Shown here: positions 1 to 10,165 of the stretch, in pieces | Position numbering within the stretch: the first letter of the stretch is position 1 | Layout of the letters: every line of letters starts with the position of its first letter | Assembly (NCBI GenBank): GCA_018398585.1 | Contig: JAGTTD010000010.1 | Location: forward strand, 31,040,638 to 31,104,637 | Origin: Simmondsia chinensis | Lineage: Eukaryota > Streptophyta > Magnoliopsida > Caryophyllales > Simmondsiaceae | Length of the DNA: 64,000 nucleotides | Direction: 5' to 3' | Program-made: the position numbers and the translations under genes | Notes under the pieces: generated by a model | Seen by the model: only the letters and a program-made list of their open reading frames with translations | Databases searched by the model: none | Told to the model about the DNA's origin: nothing

Positions 1-27
1 CTATAAACCCTTTGCCCTAATACCGGC

Positions 28-2029
28 TGTTGGGACACATTTCAAAAATTCTCCCTAATTTTATAAAGTTTACACGGCAGAAGGATTTAAAATTCATAAT
101 TCTAAACATAGGGTTGATTTAAAATTCCTAATTTTAGATCTGCAAATTTAAATTCATAATTTAGATCTACATATCTAAATTCTTGATTTAGATCGATAGG
201 CCTTTTACTCTAAAATATTCATAACAATACATAAGCTTAAATAAGCATAATGACAAATATTGTAAATAAATAGAAAAGTGAAAACTAAAGGTGAAGGAAC
301 AAAGAACATACCTGGGCTTGCTCCAAAATAAGAAAACTAGAAAGAAATAATAATCTTCAAAAGAATACTAGAAATCGAGACCATACCTCGATCGGTCGGG
401 AGAGTGGCTCCAAAAAATATTGAACTACGAAAGAAAAATTTCAACGAAAATTTTTCTTTCCAATTAGGTCTCTGAAACAATTCCAGAAACACAAAATAAT
501 TTATTTCAATTCAATACCAAACTCTTGGAATAGGTACCTCCATTATAGGAGTATACCGGAGCGAAAACAAGCTATTAAATCAATGTAGGATTGACAGCTT
601 TTAAACAAAGGGCGTCGTTTTAAAACAACAACAGGCCAAGACACAACGTTTGGGAACGGGGCCAAAACATGCGTGTTTAAGCCAATCGAATGCTGCGACG
701 TGGCAGTGTTTGATTCGTCCTCGAGCGGGGACATGGATAACCCCTAGGTAGCGTGAGTGCGTGACACGTGTCACGCTCTGATTGGAGGAAAGCGTGCCAC
801 GCGGATTCCTACTATGTAAACGTGGTTTTTCATTTTTTTTTTTGGCTTTTGTTTTGTTTCCCACATGTAAAAATTCATCTTATAAATTTTAATTTTTAAA
901 AATTATTTTATTTATAATTTATAATTTTTAGTTTGGCAAAATTAAATTTACTCATCTAATGAATAAATTAATTCATCTCATGAATTCTTTAATGTTTTTA
1001 CTATGGCAATAAATACAGAGGCTTGTGCAGGAACCTCAGGGACAATTTAAATCTAGCTCCAAATGGGTTAAATTAATTATCTCATAAAATAATTTAATTA
1101 CCATTTAATGAGTCTTACTTCCACTAAATAAATCTCACTGCACTTCAGACTTAAACCATTTATTCGATATTTTCCTAATAGACTGTATCGATAACAACAA
1201 TCCCTCCACTAGATGTCCATGACAAAGGATAAATATAACTATTACTATTATCCTTCTTACAGCTTCTCCATTAGTTATCGACTTGCCCTTTCACTGAATA
1301 ATTCATTTACACTTTAACATATTCACAGTATAAATTTCAAATGTCAAACACTTGGAATACTTTGGCCAAAGTTTTCGAACTATTCAAATATTTTCGAATC
1401 AATGAAGGGGATATCTATATCTCATAAGAGACTGTAGATTACCTATTGAATATTTGATCCTTATCAAACTTCACGCCACTACCCAATGTATATGGGAATT
1501 CAGTCATGCGTTTAGACCTTACTTATAGTGCATCAAGGTAGCTAACACTTCATGCACAAGTCCAGAATACTCTCAGGATTTAGAGTTATTGTTCAAACAA
1601 TACAATATGAATCACTCATCTCCGATAGTAGTCGAGAAACAAGTAATCCACATGGTCCAACTCAGTGTGTCAATCTTATTAAACATACCAATTTAACACT
1701 TTTGGATCACTATCTATATGCTCAAGATACGCCATCTAAAGTGTCACGTTATAGTCTTAGCATACAAGTTGTCCAAACTTATCTTTAACTATGAGTCTTT
1801 CAAATAACAATCCATACCATTTGTTCTAAGTCTATCTGTAGATTAATCTCATAAACCAATTAGAACAAACATGTGAATTGTAGCTTGAAGACTACACCAA
1901 TCTCATGGATGTTTCCAAAAAGAAAATTGAATGTAGTATAAATACTCACTTACATAAATTTAACAAAAAAATGACTGGAACTCAAATTTTATTTATTAAT
2001 TAAAATAATTCAGGACATCATTCCTAACA
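28..2029 (-). repeat. Long LTR, minus orientation, probable 5' LTR of an element leaving the window
   Basis: Read on the minus strand, the segment starts TGTTAGGAATGATG at 2029 and ends GTCCCAACA at 28, giving near-inverted TG...CA termini. The next minus-strand bases (15-27) read CGGTATTAGGGC, which is the tRNA-Met primer-binding consensus TGGTATCAGAGC with three transitions. This suggests a 5' LTR of about 2.0 kb whose internal region lies left of position 1. The 300-540 part contains short purine-rich stretches and no domain I recognise. No 5-bp duplication could be tested because the other end is outside the window. The family is unknown, and a solo LTR next to a chance PBS-like string is possible. 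Confidence 0.5.
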
Positions 2030-3960
2030 CTTAATGCATATCATTTTGGTACTTAAATTATTTGTATATGTACATAACCGCACTATATTTATAGCAAACG
2101 AAGCGGTAGTTTGTACTGGAAACGTGATAAGTGAGAGACTTGGGCCGTAAATATATAATTTAAAATTACATAAATTGAATTTGGAAAATAATGCATACAC
2201 AAATACATAATAGAATGTAATTTTCCTATGTTAAACTTTTTCAAGGTATAATGCATTTTAATAGTCATGGTGTTCCTTGGATGTATTCATTTTGTTATAT
2301 ATAAGTAAATAAAAGAAAGGAAAACCTATTTTGGGTAGTTCTTGAAACTAGACATTGAGGTGATGTTAAGATAGGGAAATCCTTGTTTAGCGTGGTTATT
2401 GAAACCAAACTCTAAAATGATTCCAAAACTACTAATAATAATAAAAATTAGATGTATGCTCTATTATAAATTGGTAATATGAAGATCCATGCTTTTGTAT
2501 AACCATTATTATAATTGTTAAGGAATTATGATGATTGAAACAAAGTATATAATTATGTGAATATAAGCCCATAGTAGAATATAAATGTAGATATGTTGAT
2601 TCATTCTTGATTTGACGATTATAGATTCAATCTCATTGTTCATTGACGGAATTTATATTAAGACATAATGATACGAAAATAGCGCAATTGGAAAATCATA
2701 CTTTGATGGCCAATTTTTCATTCTTATTATAAAGGTTATAACAAATACATATTTACGTATTTGGAGTATATAATTTGAGTAAAAGAAATTTGACCATGAA
2801 AGGTAAAGTTTATATGATTGTTTTATGTTTTACATTGATAAAATGATAACATCATATAAATTGGATACACAAATTGAGTTCAATTAAACGTGATTTCATA
2901 TTCACATGTTACAATGATATGTTAGGTTTAAAAGTGACTAAATCTCGAGAAGTTTAGTATGAAGAGTTACTAAATTGAGATTTAATGCGTGTATATTCAT
3001 ACTTATGGAAAAGAATTTGAGTATAAATATTTATGTATTTAATGGAGTTATAAGGCTAATGCATGTTCAAGTAATGTAATTAATACATGTATGTTCATAT
3101 ACATGAAGTACAATTTATACATAATCATGGATGTTAATGCGGTTAAAGTAATGTCTACATGCACTTTTAAGGGGTATGTACATATGACGGTTAAGTAATC
3201 CATGATTAGTTCGTGCTATAATTGTAATTCTTTTCATCAGTTAAAACGAAGTGCATTTATATAATAAAGGTAAAGATGTTCAAGTTGAGTCTAATTTATA
3301 TACAGTTGTTGCACATAAAAGAAGGTTATTATGTGATTTTACATTCACATGTTATGATGTTGTTAGTCATCGAAGTGACAAATTAAGAGTTTATGAATAT
3401 TGATCATAATTACTCATGTGTTACCTACAAAGTTGATGCTTATAAATGGCATGATAATTCATATGATTAATAATGGTTGAATTGAAGTTAATGAATGTGT
3501 ATAAGGATGAGTATACAAAAGTGGTTTTAAATCTTTCCTTGATATTAGTGAAATGATGAGGCATTATGACAATATGAAGTAAAGTATATTAAGATGAAAA
3601 TCGTTATGTACAATTTCAAGATCGAAAGATTAAACTTCGACGTAAATGACATGTCTTTGTCATATGCTGAAAAAGGTAATTAATGAATCTGAAAAAGTGT
3701 ATGAGTTTAACAATAACAAAGGATTCATTGTATGTATGTATGTTTATTACATGTTGAAATTTGGTATGAATATTTAGAACCAAATGAAAATACTTCAATA
3801 TTATAATTGAAATTTAAAAAGTTTCAATGTAGCCTTGTTAATAGAAAACTAAGTATATATAACTAGCTATGTGAGTAAGGTTTATTGGAATATGGTACAT
3901 AAAGTACCAAAATGACCATGAATTATGGTATTATTTTTAATGAGTACTTTTCTATTTAAA
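2030..3960. other. AT-rich stretch without recognisable genes
   Basis: Both strands are full of stops. Loosely repeated words around 2893-2940 and 3334-3380 (both near TTCACATGTTA, followed about 30 bases later by AAGTGAC) suggest an old internal duplication. It may be decayed internal sequence of the copia element whose RNase H follows, but I see no gag, integrase or reverse-transcriptase motif. Confidence 0.4.
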
Positions 3961-4440
3961 GGAATACTTGGATGTCAGTGGTATCTCCGATAAGGAAGAC
4001 TATGGTTCTAAAAGCGAGAGAGTGTTACTACATGTGGGGGAGTTGTTGGATTTCAAAAAACAAATACGTATTATTAATCCACCATAATTGCAGAGTTTAT
4101 TGCTCTGATTTCTACCCGTAAAGAAGTAGAATATTTAAAGGATCTTTAGTTTAAGATTCCTTTGTGGCCTAAGCCAATACTACCTATTTCTATCCATTTT
4201 GATAGTGAGGTTATGTTTTAAAATATATAAAAGTAATGTGTATCACTAAAAGTCTGGACACATTAGTGTGTGACATTTTTATGTGAAATAACTCAGGAAA
4301 GAATGAGTAATTATTGTGGACTTTGAAAATGTAAGTCAGAATCTAGTGGACCCAATTACAAAAGCCCTGGTTAGAGACTTGGTTTTGAAAACAAATAAAG
4401 GGGTGGGGCAAAAACCTGTCAATTTAAGTCGCCTATGATG
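3961..4440 (+). pseudogene. Decayed Ty1/copia RNase H (3' end of pol)
   Basis: Short in-frame pieces match the C-terminal end of copia polyproteins. At about 4091-4150 the sequence reads AEFIALISTRKEVEYLKDL, the RNase H segment around the conserved Glu. At about 4255-4290 a His-rich stretch resembles the HI.VRHF..V motif, with TGA in place of the Arg codon. At about 4336-4365 it reads NLVDPITKA, the usual NL.DP.TK tail. Stops and frame changes separate the pieces, so it cannot be translated. It lies directly upstream of a non-coding leader and a 3' LTR in the same orientation, which supports the assignment. The RT and everything upstream are not recognisable. Confidence 0.7.
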
Positions 4441-5009
4441 GACCCTTAACTTGACGCCTGGTACGATACCTGGTCTCGAGTTCAATGAGAGAGAACAGTC
4501 ATCCGTGTGACTGCAAGCACTAAAAGAGAAATTTCCATCCCATGTGTGAAGTGCTTGGTAACTTGCAACAAAGAAATTAAGATGATGAGCTTATGCTCTC
4601 AATGGACCCAAGTACATATTATTATTAAGTGTCGTGCCACAGGGACATGATTAATGAGGTCCACCTTAGTGAGTGTGAAGTTTAGCCGCTTTAAGGAGTG
4701 ATTTTTGACTAAGGGTTTGGCTTTAAAACACTCAAGAATGATACAGGACACCAGGCCACAAATGTGTCGATCTGGGAGTTGTAGAGTGTGTGTGGGAAGT
4801 AAGCCTTGTGTGTGGAGATGTATTCGGTTAGTCAAATGGGATGTATGGTTCAAAGCTTGGTCTACCATTTTCATTTTAATTAACTGTAACGTGTCATCAC
4901 TAGGTGGGGGTTCAATCGAAAGACACCCTCATTGATGCACAATAAGGCTTCCTACTATTTTGAGATGTTGTAATATGAGAATGATTGTATTTTGAAAATG
5001 TTGGGGGAT
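4441..5009 (+). other. Copia 3' non-coding leader and polypurine tract
   Basis: This is the non-coding interval between the pol remnant and the 3' LTR. It ends in a G-rich polypurine tract, TTGGGGGATT at 5001-5010, immediately before the LTR. A phrase like 'cctggt...ggttcaatgag' near 4470-4490 also occurs after pol in Copia-2 (about 49710-49735), which suggests related clades. Confidence 0.55.
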
Positions 5010-5582
5010 TGTTGATGTTTTTGAAAATAAACAAAAGATGACTTGGTGTCTTTTGGGTAAAGAGGTATGTCGCTTCATGAAGGGATGTGTTTCTTCGTAA
5101 AGGGACGTGTCTCTTCGTGAAAAGAAGTGTCATTTCGTGAAGGGACATGTCTCTTCATAAAAAAACACTTAAAAACTATAAATAACTCCTTTATTCTCAT
5201 GTTTAGAAGGTGATAAACTTACGAAAAATGTTGCAAGAAACACTTGAGTGAACTCACAAAAAAGGGCTGTGAAAAGTACTTGTAAACTTCATTCTCATTG
5301 ATATCTCTCCTATTCCACCTTACACACACTCTCACTTCATGCTTTTGGTTGTTGTTGTATCCCTGAGACTATTTCGTTATGCCGAAATAAGTCTTAAGGA
5401 AAGTGATTATACAACCTCAGCACCTAAGATATTTTGGTTACCCGGTTCATAAGAATTTCCCTTACAAGCCATTAACAAAATTTGAGATTAAGGCCGTAGA
5501 AAAACACATAATAATCCACTACCCCCATTACAGATCGAACCTCCTTTAACCTAATTTCCTGTTAAGGAAATTCCAGTCAACA
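5010..5582 (+). repeat. Copia 3' LTR (573 bp)
   Basis: The segment begins TGTTGA and ends TCAACA, a perfect 6-bp inverted terminus, and directly follows a polypurine tract. A TATA-like box (TATAAATA) lies at about 5177-5184. No matching 5' LTR is seen upstream, so the element has lost its 5' part. The U3 portion carries a 20-bp tandem array, listed separately. Confidence 0.75.
5051..5150 (+). repeat. 20-bp tandem repeat in LTR U3 (five units)
   Basis: Five consecutive 20-bp units occupy 5051-5070, 5071-5090, 5091-5110, 5111-5130 and 5131-5150, with a partial sixth after that. The shared core is TTCGTGAAGGGA.GTGT. They sit just 5' of the TATA box, where U3 enhancer-type repeats of copia LTRs usually lie. 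Confidence 0.8.
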
Positions 5583-5740
5583 AAATAAAAGGATTTGTGA
5601 AAATCTATCTTCAAAGTACAACCTTTTGTTTATAATTTGTTTTTATCTGACTAACAACTTCATTGGCAATACATACTCCATATAAGATTTTCCCATAGCT
5701 TACAAAAGTCTTTTGAGATTCACTTATCATGGTAAGAATG

Positions 5741-5975
5741 ACTACCACCACAAAATGGGCTTATGGCAACTGTTCTAAAACCATTGCCAAAGCAAACTTT
5801 ATGCAACGGTTTTGCAATCATTTTGAAACCTTTGCATAAGGGCATCTATGATAACAGTTTTTGTAACGAAAATATTACCGTAGCACATAGTTATCTACCG
5901 CAACAGTTTGCTGCAACGATTTTTCAAATAATATTTATAGCAACGCTTTGGAACTGTTGCCTATTCTCATGGGTG
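5741..5975 (+). repeat. CACTA-like left TIR and subterminal repeats
   Basis: After the terminal ACTACCACCACAAAATGGG come repeated words such as GGCAACTGTT, AAAACCATTGCC, GCAACGGTTTTGC and GCAACGATTTT in both orientations. Such clustered short repeats are the transposase-binding subterminal regions of CACTA elements. Confidence 0.6.
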
Positions 5976-6174
5976 CCAATGTTAAATTTTGTGAATGTAA
6001 TTTAGATTTTTTTAATCCTAACTGATATATCTTCCACCTATATCCTAATTCTAGTTCGAGTATCATCTAATACAGTGAACTAACATTCCGTATTAGATTC
6101 TGTATATATGGTTTAATATGATGATTGAATGCGTCATATAGGGTCTAGTCTAATTTTGTGAGTTAATGCGCCAT

Positions 6175-6330
6175 CACTACGAGAAATTTGCTTACTTGCA
6201 ACTACTCTTCACAACAAGCTGTAAAAACCGTTGTAAATGGTAGGGAAATTACGACGGGAAATAACAATCGTCGTGATATTATAAAACTATGTGTGATTTA
6301 CGGCAACATTTACAACCAATAGTAAATTAT
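6175..6330 (+). repeat. Second CACTA-type terminus
   Basis: The sequence CACTACGAGAAATTTGC starts at 6175, followed by subterminal-like words (CCGTTGTAAATGG, CGTCGTGAT, CGGCAACATTTACAACC). It resembles the end of a different CACTA family from the 5741 terminus. No partner end reading ...CTCGTAGTG was found, so this is probably a remnant or an internal relic of the larger element. Confidence 0.4.
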
Positions 6331-6694
6331 GAGTTTTTACTTGTCAGAAATTAAATTGTAAAGGTCCAAAAGGAAAGGGAAGTTGAAAACATTTACAAAA
6401 TTTGGATAAATTACAAATTTTGGGCGCATATTTTTCTGCCAAAAAATTTTAGTGACAAAATTGAAAGATATTTCAATTTAATACAACACAATTTTGAATC
6501 CTAACTTTCATCTCCCTCATTGTCTAGCTGCTCTGTCTCTCTCTCACTTGCTTTGTAGGTTCTCCTCTACTCCTCCTTCTCATTTCCTCCTGTCATCTTT
6601 GATAATTTTTGCCGTGTTTGGCCATTTTCGTTGCTCTTCTGTGTCCTTCGCTTGCTAGTTTCTCCTCCTACATTGCCTCCAGTCGTTTAAAATA

Positions 6695-6698
<4 letters not shown>
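6331..6698. other. Gene-poor stretch with pyrimidine-rich leader-like sequence
   Basis: AT-rich to about 6510, then C/T-rich (TCTCTCTC, CTCCTCC words) up to a microsatellite. It resembles a plant 5' leader but has no ORF or clear splice site. Confidence 0.3.

Positions 6699-6738
<40 letters not shown>
6699..6738. repeat. (CT)20 microsatellite
   Basis: Uninterrupted CT dinucleotides over about 40 bp. It lies about 60 bp left of the point where the Gypsy-1 5' LTR is truncated. Confidence 0.95.
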
Positions 6739-6741
<3 letters not shown>

Positions 6742-6797
6742 TTTTATTTACTTTAAGATGTTCTAGTTTGTTAGGTTTAGAAATCCGAGATCTATTG

Positions 6798-7109
6798 TGG
6801 GGATTTGGGTTGACAGCTGAGATTTGAGTCAGATTCAATTTCCTCCCCTTTTTAGCTTTATTTCTTTCCTTGTTTATTGTAAATTTAATTTCTTTCCTTT
6901 TTATCACCTCCTCCATATAAAAAAGAGATAGGGAGGGTTTTAGAATTCATTTTCCAGATTTAAAATTCATTTTGTGAACATTCTTTTCCCAAATTATAAG
7001 AAAACGAGTTTACCTTTTACTTTTTATTTTTATTAGTATTTAATAAAATTAAAGGGAAAACCATTGAACCTTCCCGTACATCTTATCCTCCCACTCACGC
7101 GCTCCATCA
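6798..7109 (+). repeat. Gypsy-1 5' LTR, missing its first ~100 bp
   Basis: From TGGGGATTTGGGTTGACAGC (6798) to CTCCATCA (7109) it matches the 3' LTR from 11562 onward. The 3' LTR portion 11460-11561 has no counterpart to the left of 6798. It contains a TATA-like CATATAAAAAAGAG at about 6914. Confidence 0.85.
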
Positions 7110-7111
7110 GT

Positions 7112-7123
7112 TGGTATCAGAGC
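7112..7123 (+). other. Gypsy-1 primer-binding site (tRNA-Met)
   Basis: TGGTATCAGAGC lies 2 bp after the LTR end. It is the standard complement of the 3' end of plant initiator tRNA-Met, used to prime minus-strand cDNA. Confidence 0.9.
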
Positions 7124-7128
7124 TCAGA

Positions 7129-8260
7129 ATGTTTTTTGAGATGGCCCATGGACGTCAAAGGAACGTTGCCGTCAAAGACATTATTGACCGTGATCGTCAA
7201 CAGCAAGCCGAGAGGAGGATAGAGGAATTGGAGGAGAAATTCCGGCGAATCGAGCATTGCTTGATTCAACTAGGGACAAATCCCGATCTTGCGCCGGGAT
7301 CCTGACCTCATTGCCTATTTACACCAGGCGCAGCGGGAGAGGAGACAGACCAATGCTTTTAGAATCCCTTCCCAGGCGAAGAGCTCCCAGAATCCAGACC
7401 AAGGCGCCATTAGCCCAATATCGGAGACGTCAACGACCGTGATGAAAAGAGGTGGGAATCCGGCCTTCAGATTGAGATTCTGGAGTTTGATGGAGGAGGA
7501 TGCCCAGAAGAGTTCTTAGACTGAATTGTTACCGTCGAGGAGATTATTGAGTTTAGGGAGGTGTCGGAGAGAAAGTAGGCGCCACTCTTCGCTACTTGGT
7601 TACGGGATAGGGCAGACGCCTGGTGGCATTAGTTGAAGCAAATCTGACTTTGCCAAGGAAAGTCGAATATAGAAACATGGAAGAAATCGAAGAAATACAT
7701 GAGAGGTGCCTTCTTGCCTCATAACCACTCTAGGATGATGTACCGGCGCCTATAGGGATTGAGTCAGGGCTCGAGATCTGTGGAAGAATACATGGAGGAG
7801 TTCTACTTGTTAGTTGCTAGGAGTGGTTTGGCAGAAATCAGGGAGTAACTAGCGGACCTTTACATTAGCGGGTTGAGAGAATCCATACAAGAGGTGTTGA
7901 ACATGTTCACATCTTCTCCATTTCTGAGGCGAGTCAAAGAGCCGTTAATGTAGAGCGGCAACAGAGGCGAAGCCAAGTTGGCAGGACCTGGGGGGTACAA
8001 GCTAGGCCAGGGAACAAACACGAATACTGCCAACTCAGAATGTATAGAACAGGCTACCAGCCACTAACACAGGGAGGCAGGTCAGCTCATCAAGAACACG
8101 TTGCTTCAAGTGTGGAGAAATGGGTCATCGTGTTGCTGATTTCCAAAAGGGTGATAGTCCTGGTAAGGCTCTATTCATTGATGAACCATGGGGAGAAGAA
8201 GGCGTGGCTATTGAGGGAGACAGCCAAGATGAATTGACTGAGTAGGAAGAGGATGCCATG
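7129..8260 (+). pseudogene. Gypsy-1 gag (nucleocapsid), decayed
   Basis: The first ATG after the PBS (7129) opens a short frame reading MFFEMAHGRQRN, then a charged coiled-coil-like segment (RRIEELEEKFRRIEHCLIQL), and stops at 7303-7305. The retrotransposon gag core is present only as scattered words between about 7690 and 7960, with many stops. A zinc knuckle is visible at 8102-8143 as CFKCGEMGHRVADF, in which the last Cys of CX2CX4HX4C is Phe. Gag would form the virus-like particle and bind RNA. The same segments appear in Gypsy-2 gag, which confirms the reading. Confidence 0.75.
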
Positions 8261-8329
8261 ACAGGTGCGTGTTTGCTTCGTGCTTAGAGAGTAGGGGGAT
8301 GGTTGGCTGCAGAACATCTTCCAGACCAC

Positions 8330-8597
8330 ATGCACTATTGGCGGTAGGGTGTGCTGCCTGGTTATTAATTTAGGTAGCTGTGAGAACGTGATATTTGAGG
8401 AATCAGTCGCCAATTTGGTGTTGAAGATGGAAGCACATCCCAATCCCTATAATTTGTCATGGCTCACAAAGGGAAATCAGTTGATCGTTTCCAGATGTTG
8501 CTTGGTTGATTTTTTGATTGGGGCTAAATATAAGGATGAGATTTTGTGTTACATTGTTATTGTGCCATTTGCTATTGAGACACCCATGGCAATATGA
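8330..8597 (+). pseudogene. Gypsy-1 aspartic protease, catalytic site lost
   Basis: The frame from 8349 reads MCCLVINLGSCENVIFEES and goes on to a typical retropepsin-like body ending near 8597. The family's active site D[ST]GS is here N-L-G-S, so both the catalytic Asp and the following Ser/Thr are changed. Gypsy-2 has D-L-G-S at the same place. The protease would mature the gag-pol polyprotein; this copy cannot. Confidence 0.75.
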
Positions 8598-9745
8598 TAG
8601 GATTGCCATCTGTGATGGGAGGAAAAACACATATAGCTTCATCTTTGAGGGGACCAAGAGCATCTTATTATGCAAGAAGGAGGAGATGCCGAGAGCTCTA
8701 GAAGCTCAGCATTCAAACATTCAAGGACGCGCCATGTTTGCCAAGGAGGCTAGTGACACCAGGGTCGTGTTTGTGTTGATTGGAAAAGAGAGCAATGTTG
8801 GATCGAGGGAGATACCAAGTGAAGTTACCACCTTGTTGAAGGAATACATTGACGTATTCCCAAAAGAGTTTCCTACTACACTACTGACATTAAGGGACAT
8901 CCAACACCACATTGATTTGGTTTCGGGTGCTTCCTTATCGAATAGGCCTCATTACCATATGAATCTAGCTAAGTATGAGGAGTTGAGATGCCAAGTGGAG
9001 GATATACTCGCCAGAGGCTTTATCAAGGAAAGCTTGAGTCCTTGCACTGTTCCAGTTTTGTTGATGCCAAAGAAGAATTGAAGTTGGCGAATGTGCGTTG
9101 ACAGTAGGGCAATCAAACAAGATTACGGTACATTAAAGTTTCCCTATTCCGAGGTCGGATGATTTGCTAGATCAGTTGCAGAACTCGAAGGTATTCACAA
9201 AGTTGGATCTCACGAGTGGATACTATCAGATTCAGATCTTGCTAGGAGATGAGGGGAAAACTGCCTTCGAGACAAGAGAAGGGCTTTATAAGTGGTTGGT
9301 CATGCCATTTAGGTTATCTAACTCGCCAAGAACGTTTATGAGGTTTAAGAATCAGGTTTTGCATCCTTTCATTGGGAAGGTCGTTGTTGTTTATTTTGAT
9401 GACATCTTGATCTATAGCCCGGATTGTGTTGAACATATCCAGCATCTGGAAGAAGTTCTTAATACTTTGAAATGCCAAAGTTCTTTGCCACCTCTTAGAA
9501 GTGTGAGTTCATAAGAGATAAGGTAACCTTCCTTAGGTTTGTTGTATCCAAGGATAGCATATTAGCTGATGAAGGGAAGGTTACAACTATTCGTGACTGG
9601 CCTCAGCCGAGAAAGAGTGGCAAAGTTTGTAGCTTTCATGGGTTGGCGTCATTCTACAAACGCTTTGTTCCGAGCTTCAATTCCATCATGGTGCCTATTA
9701 CTGATTGTCTGAAGAGGGGGGCCTTCGTTTGGACATGTTAAGCAG
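8518..9745 (+). pseudogene. Gypsy-1 reverse transcriptase, frameshifted
   Basis: An open stretch to 9081 carries the connection and fingers: YIDVFPKEFPTTL, then IDLVSGASLSNRPHYHMN and DILARGFIKESLSPC. It ends at a TGA inside the conserved MPKK..W segment. A second frame, 9164-9514, supplies [12 protein letters not shown] and the catalytic YFDD box (9392-9403, YFDDILIYS). A further shift near 9475 leads to the thumb (FHGLASFYKRFVPSFN at about 9637-9683). The catalytic aspartates are intact, but at least two shifts and two stops prevent a full protein. Confidence 0.85.
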
Positions 9746-9747
9746 AA

Positions 9748-10165
9748 ATGGCCTTCGATGCAATCAAAGAGAAGCTGATCATGGCACTAGTGTTAGCCCT
9801 TCTTGATTACCAAAAGATGTTTAAGCTACACAAGGATGCCTCTAAGATTGGCATTGGCATTGTGCTTAGCCAAGGTGGGAAGCCAATCGTGTATTTCAGT
9901 GAGAAACTCGATGGGAGTGAGTTGAATTATTCGACTTATGATTTGGAGTTTTATGCATTAGTTAGAGTAGCGAGGCACTGAAAGTCATATCTAGTGAATC
10001 GGGAGTTCATTTTGTATTCTGACAACGTTGCCCTCAAGTACATCAATAGCCAAGACAAGCTCTCGGATAGACACGCCAAGTGGGCTAGTTACTTACAACT
10101 CTTCCACTTTGTCATCAAGCACAAGTCAGGCGTGATGAATAAGGTGGCGGATGCATTGAGCAGGA
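9748..10165 (+). pseudogene. Gypsy-1 RNase H
   Basis: The frame from 9748 reads FKLHKDASKIGIGIVLSQ (first catalytic Asp), VYFSEKLDG, YSTYDLEFYALV (catalytic Glu), then a TGA at about 9979-9981 within the R.WR.YL motif. It continues in frame as FILYSDNVALKYI (third acidic residue) and HKSGVMNKVADALSRR. The domain would degrade the RNA strand during reverse transcription. One stop codon is the only visible lesion. Confidence 0.85.

Noticed and set aside
543..864. Minus-strand frames of 63 and 87 codons
   Set aside because: Within the putative long LTR; no start context or domain.
4705..4935. 76-codon frame with several Cys
   Set aside because: Lies in the non-coding interval between copia pol and the 3' LTR; Cys arise from TGTG-rich sequence, not a metal-binding pattern.
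7112..7123. tRNA gene fragment (TGGTATCAGAGC and similar)
   Set aside because: These are primer-binding sites complementary to the tRNA-Met 3' end, placed just after LTRs; no cloverleaf around them.
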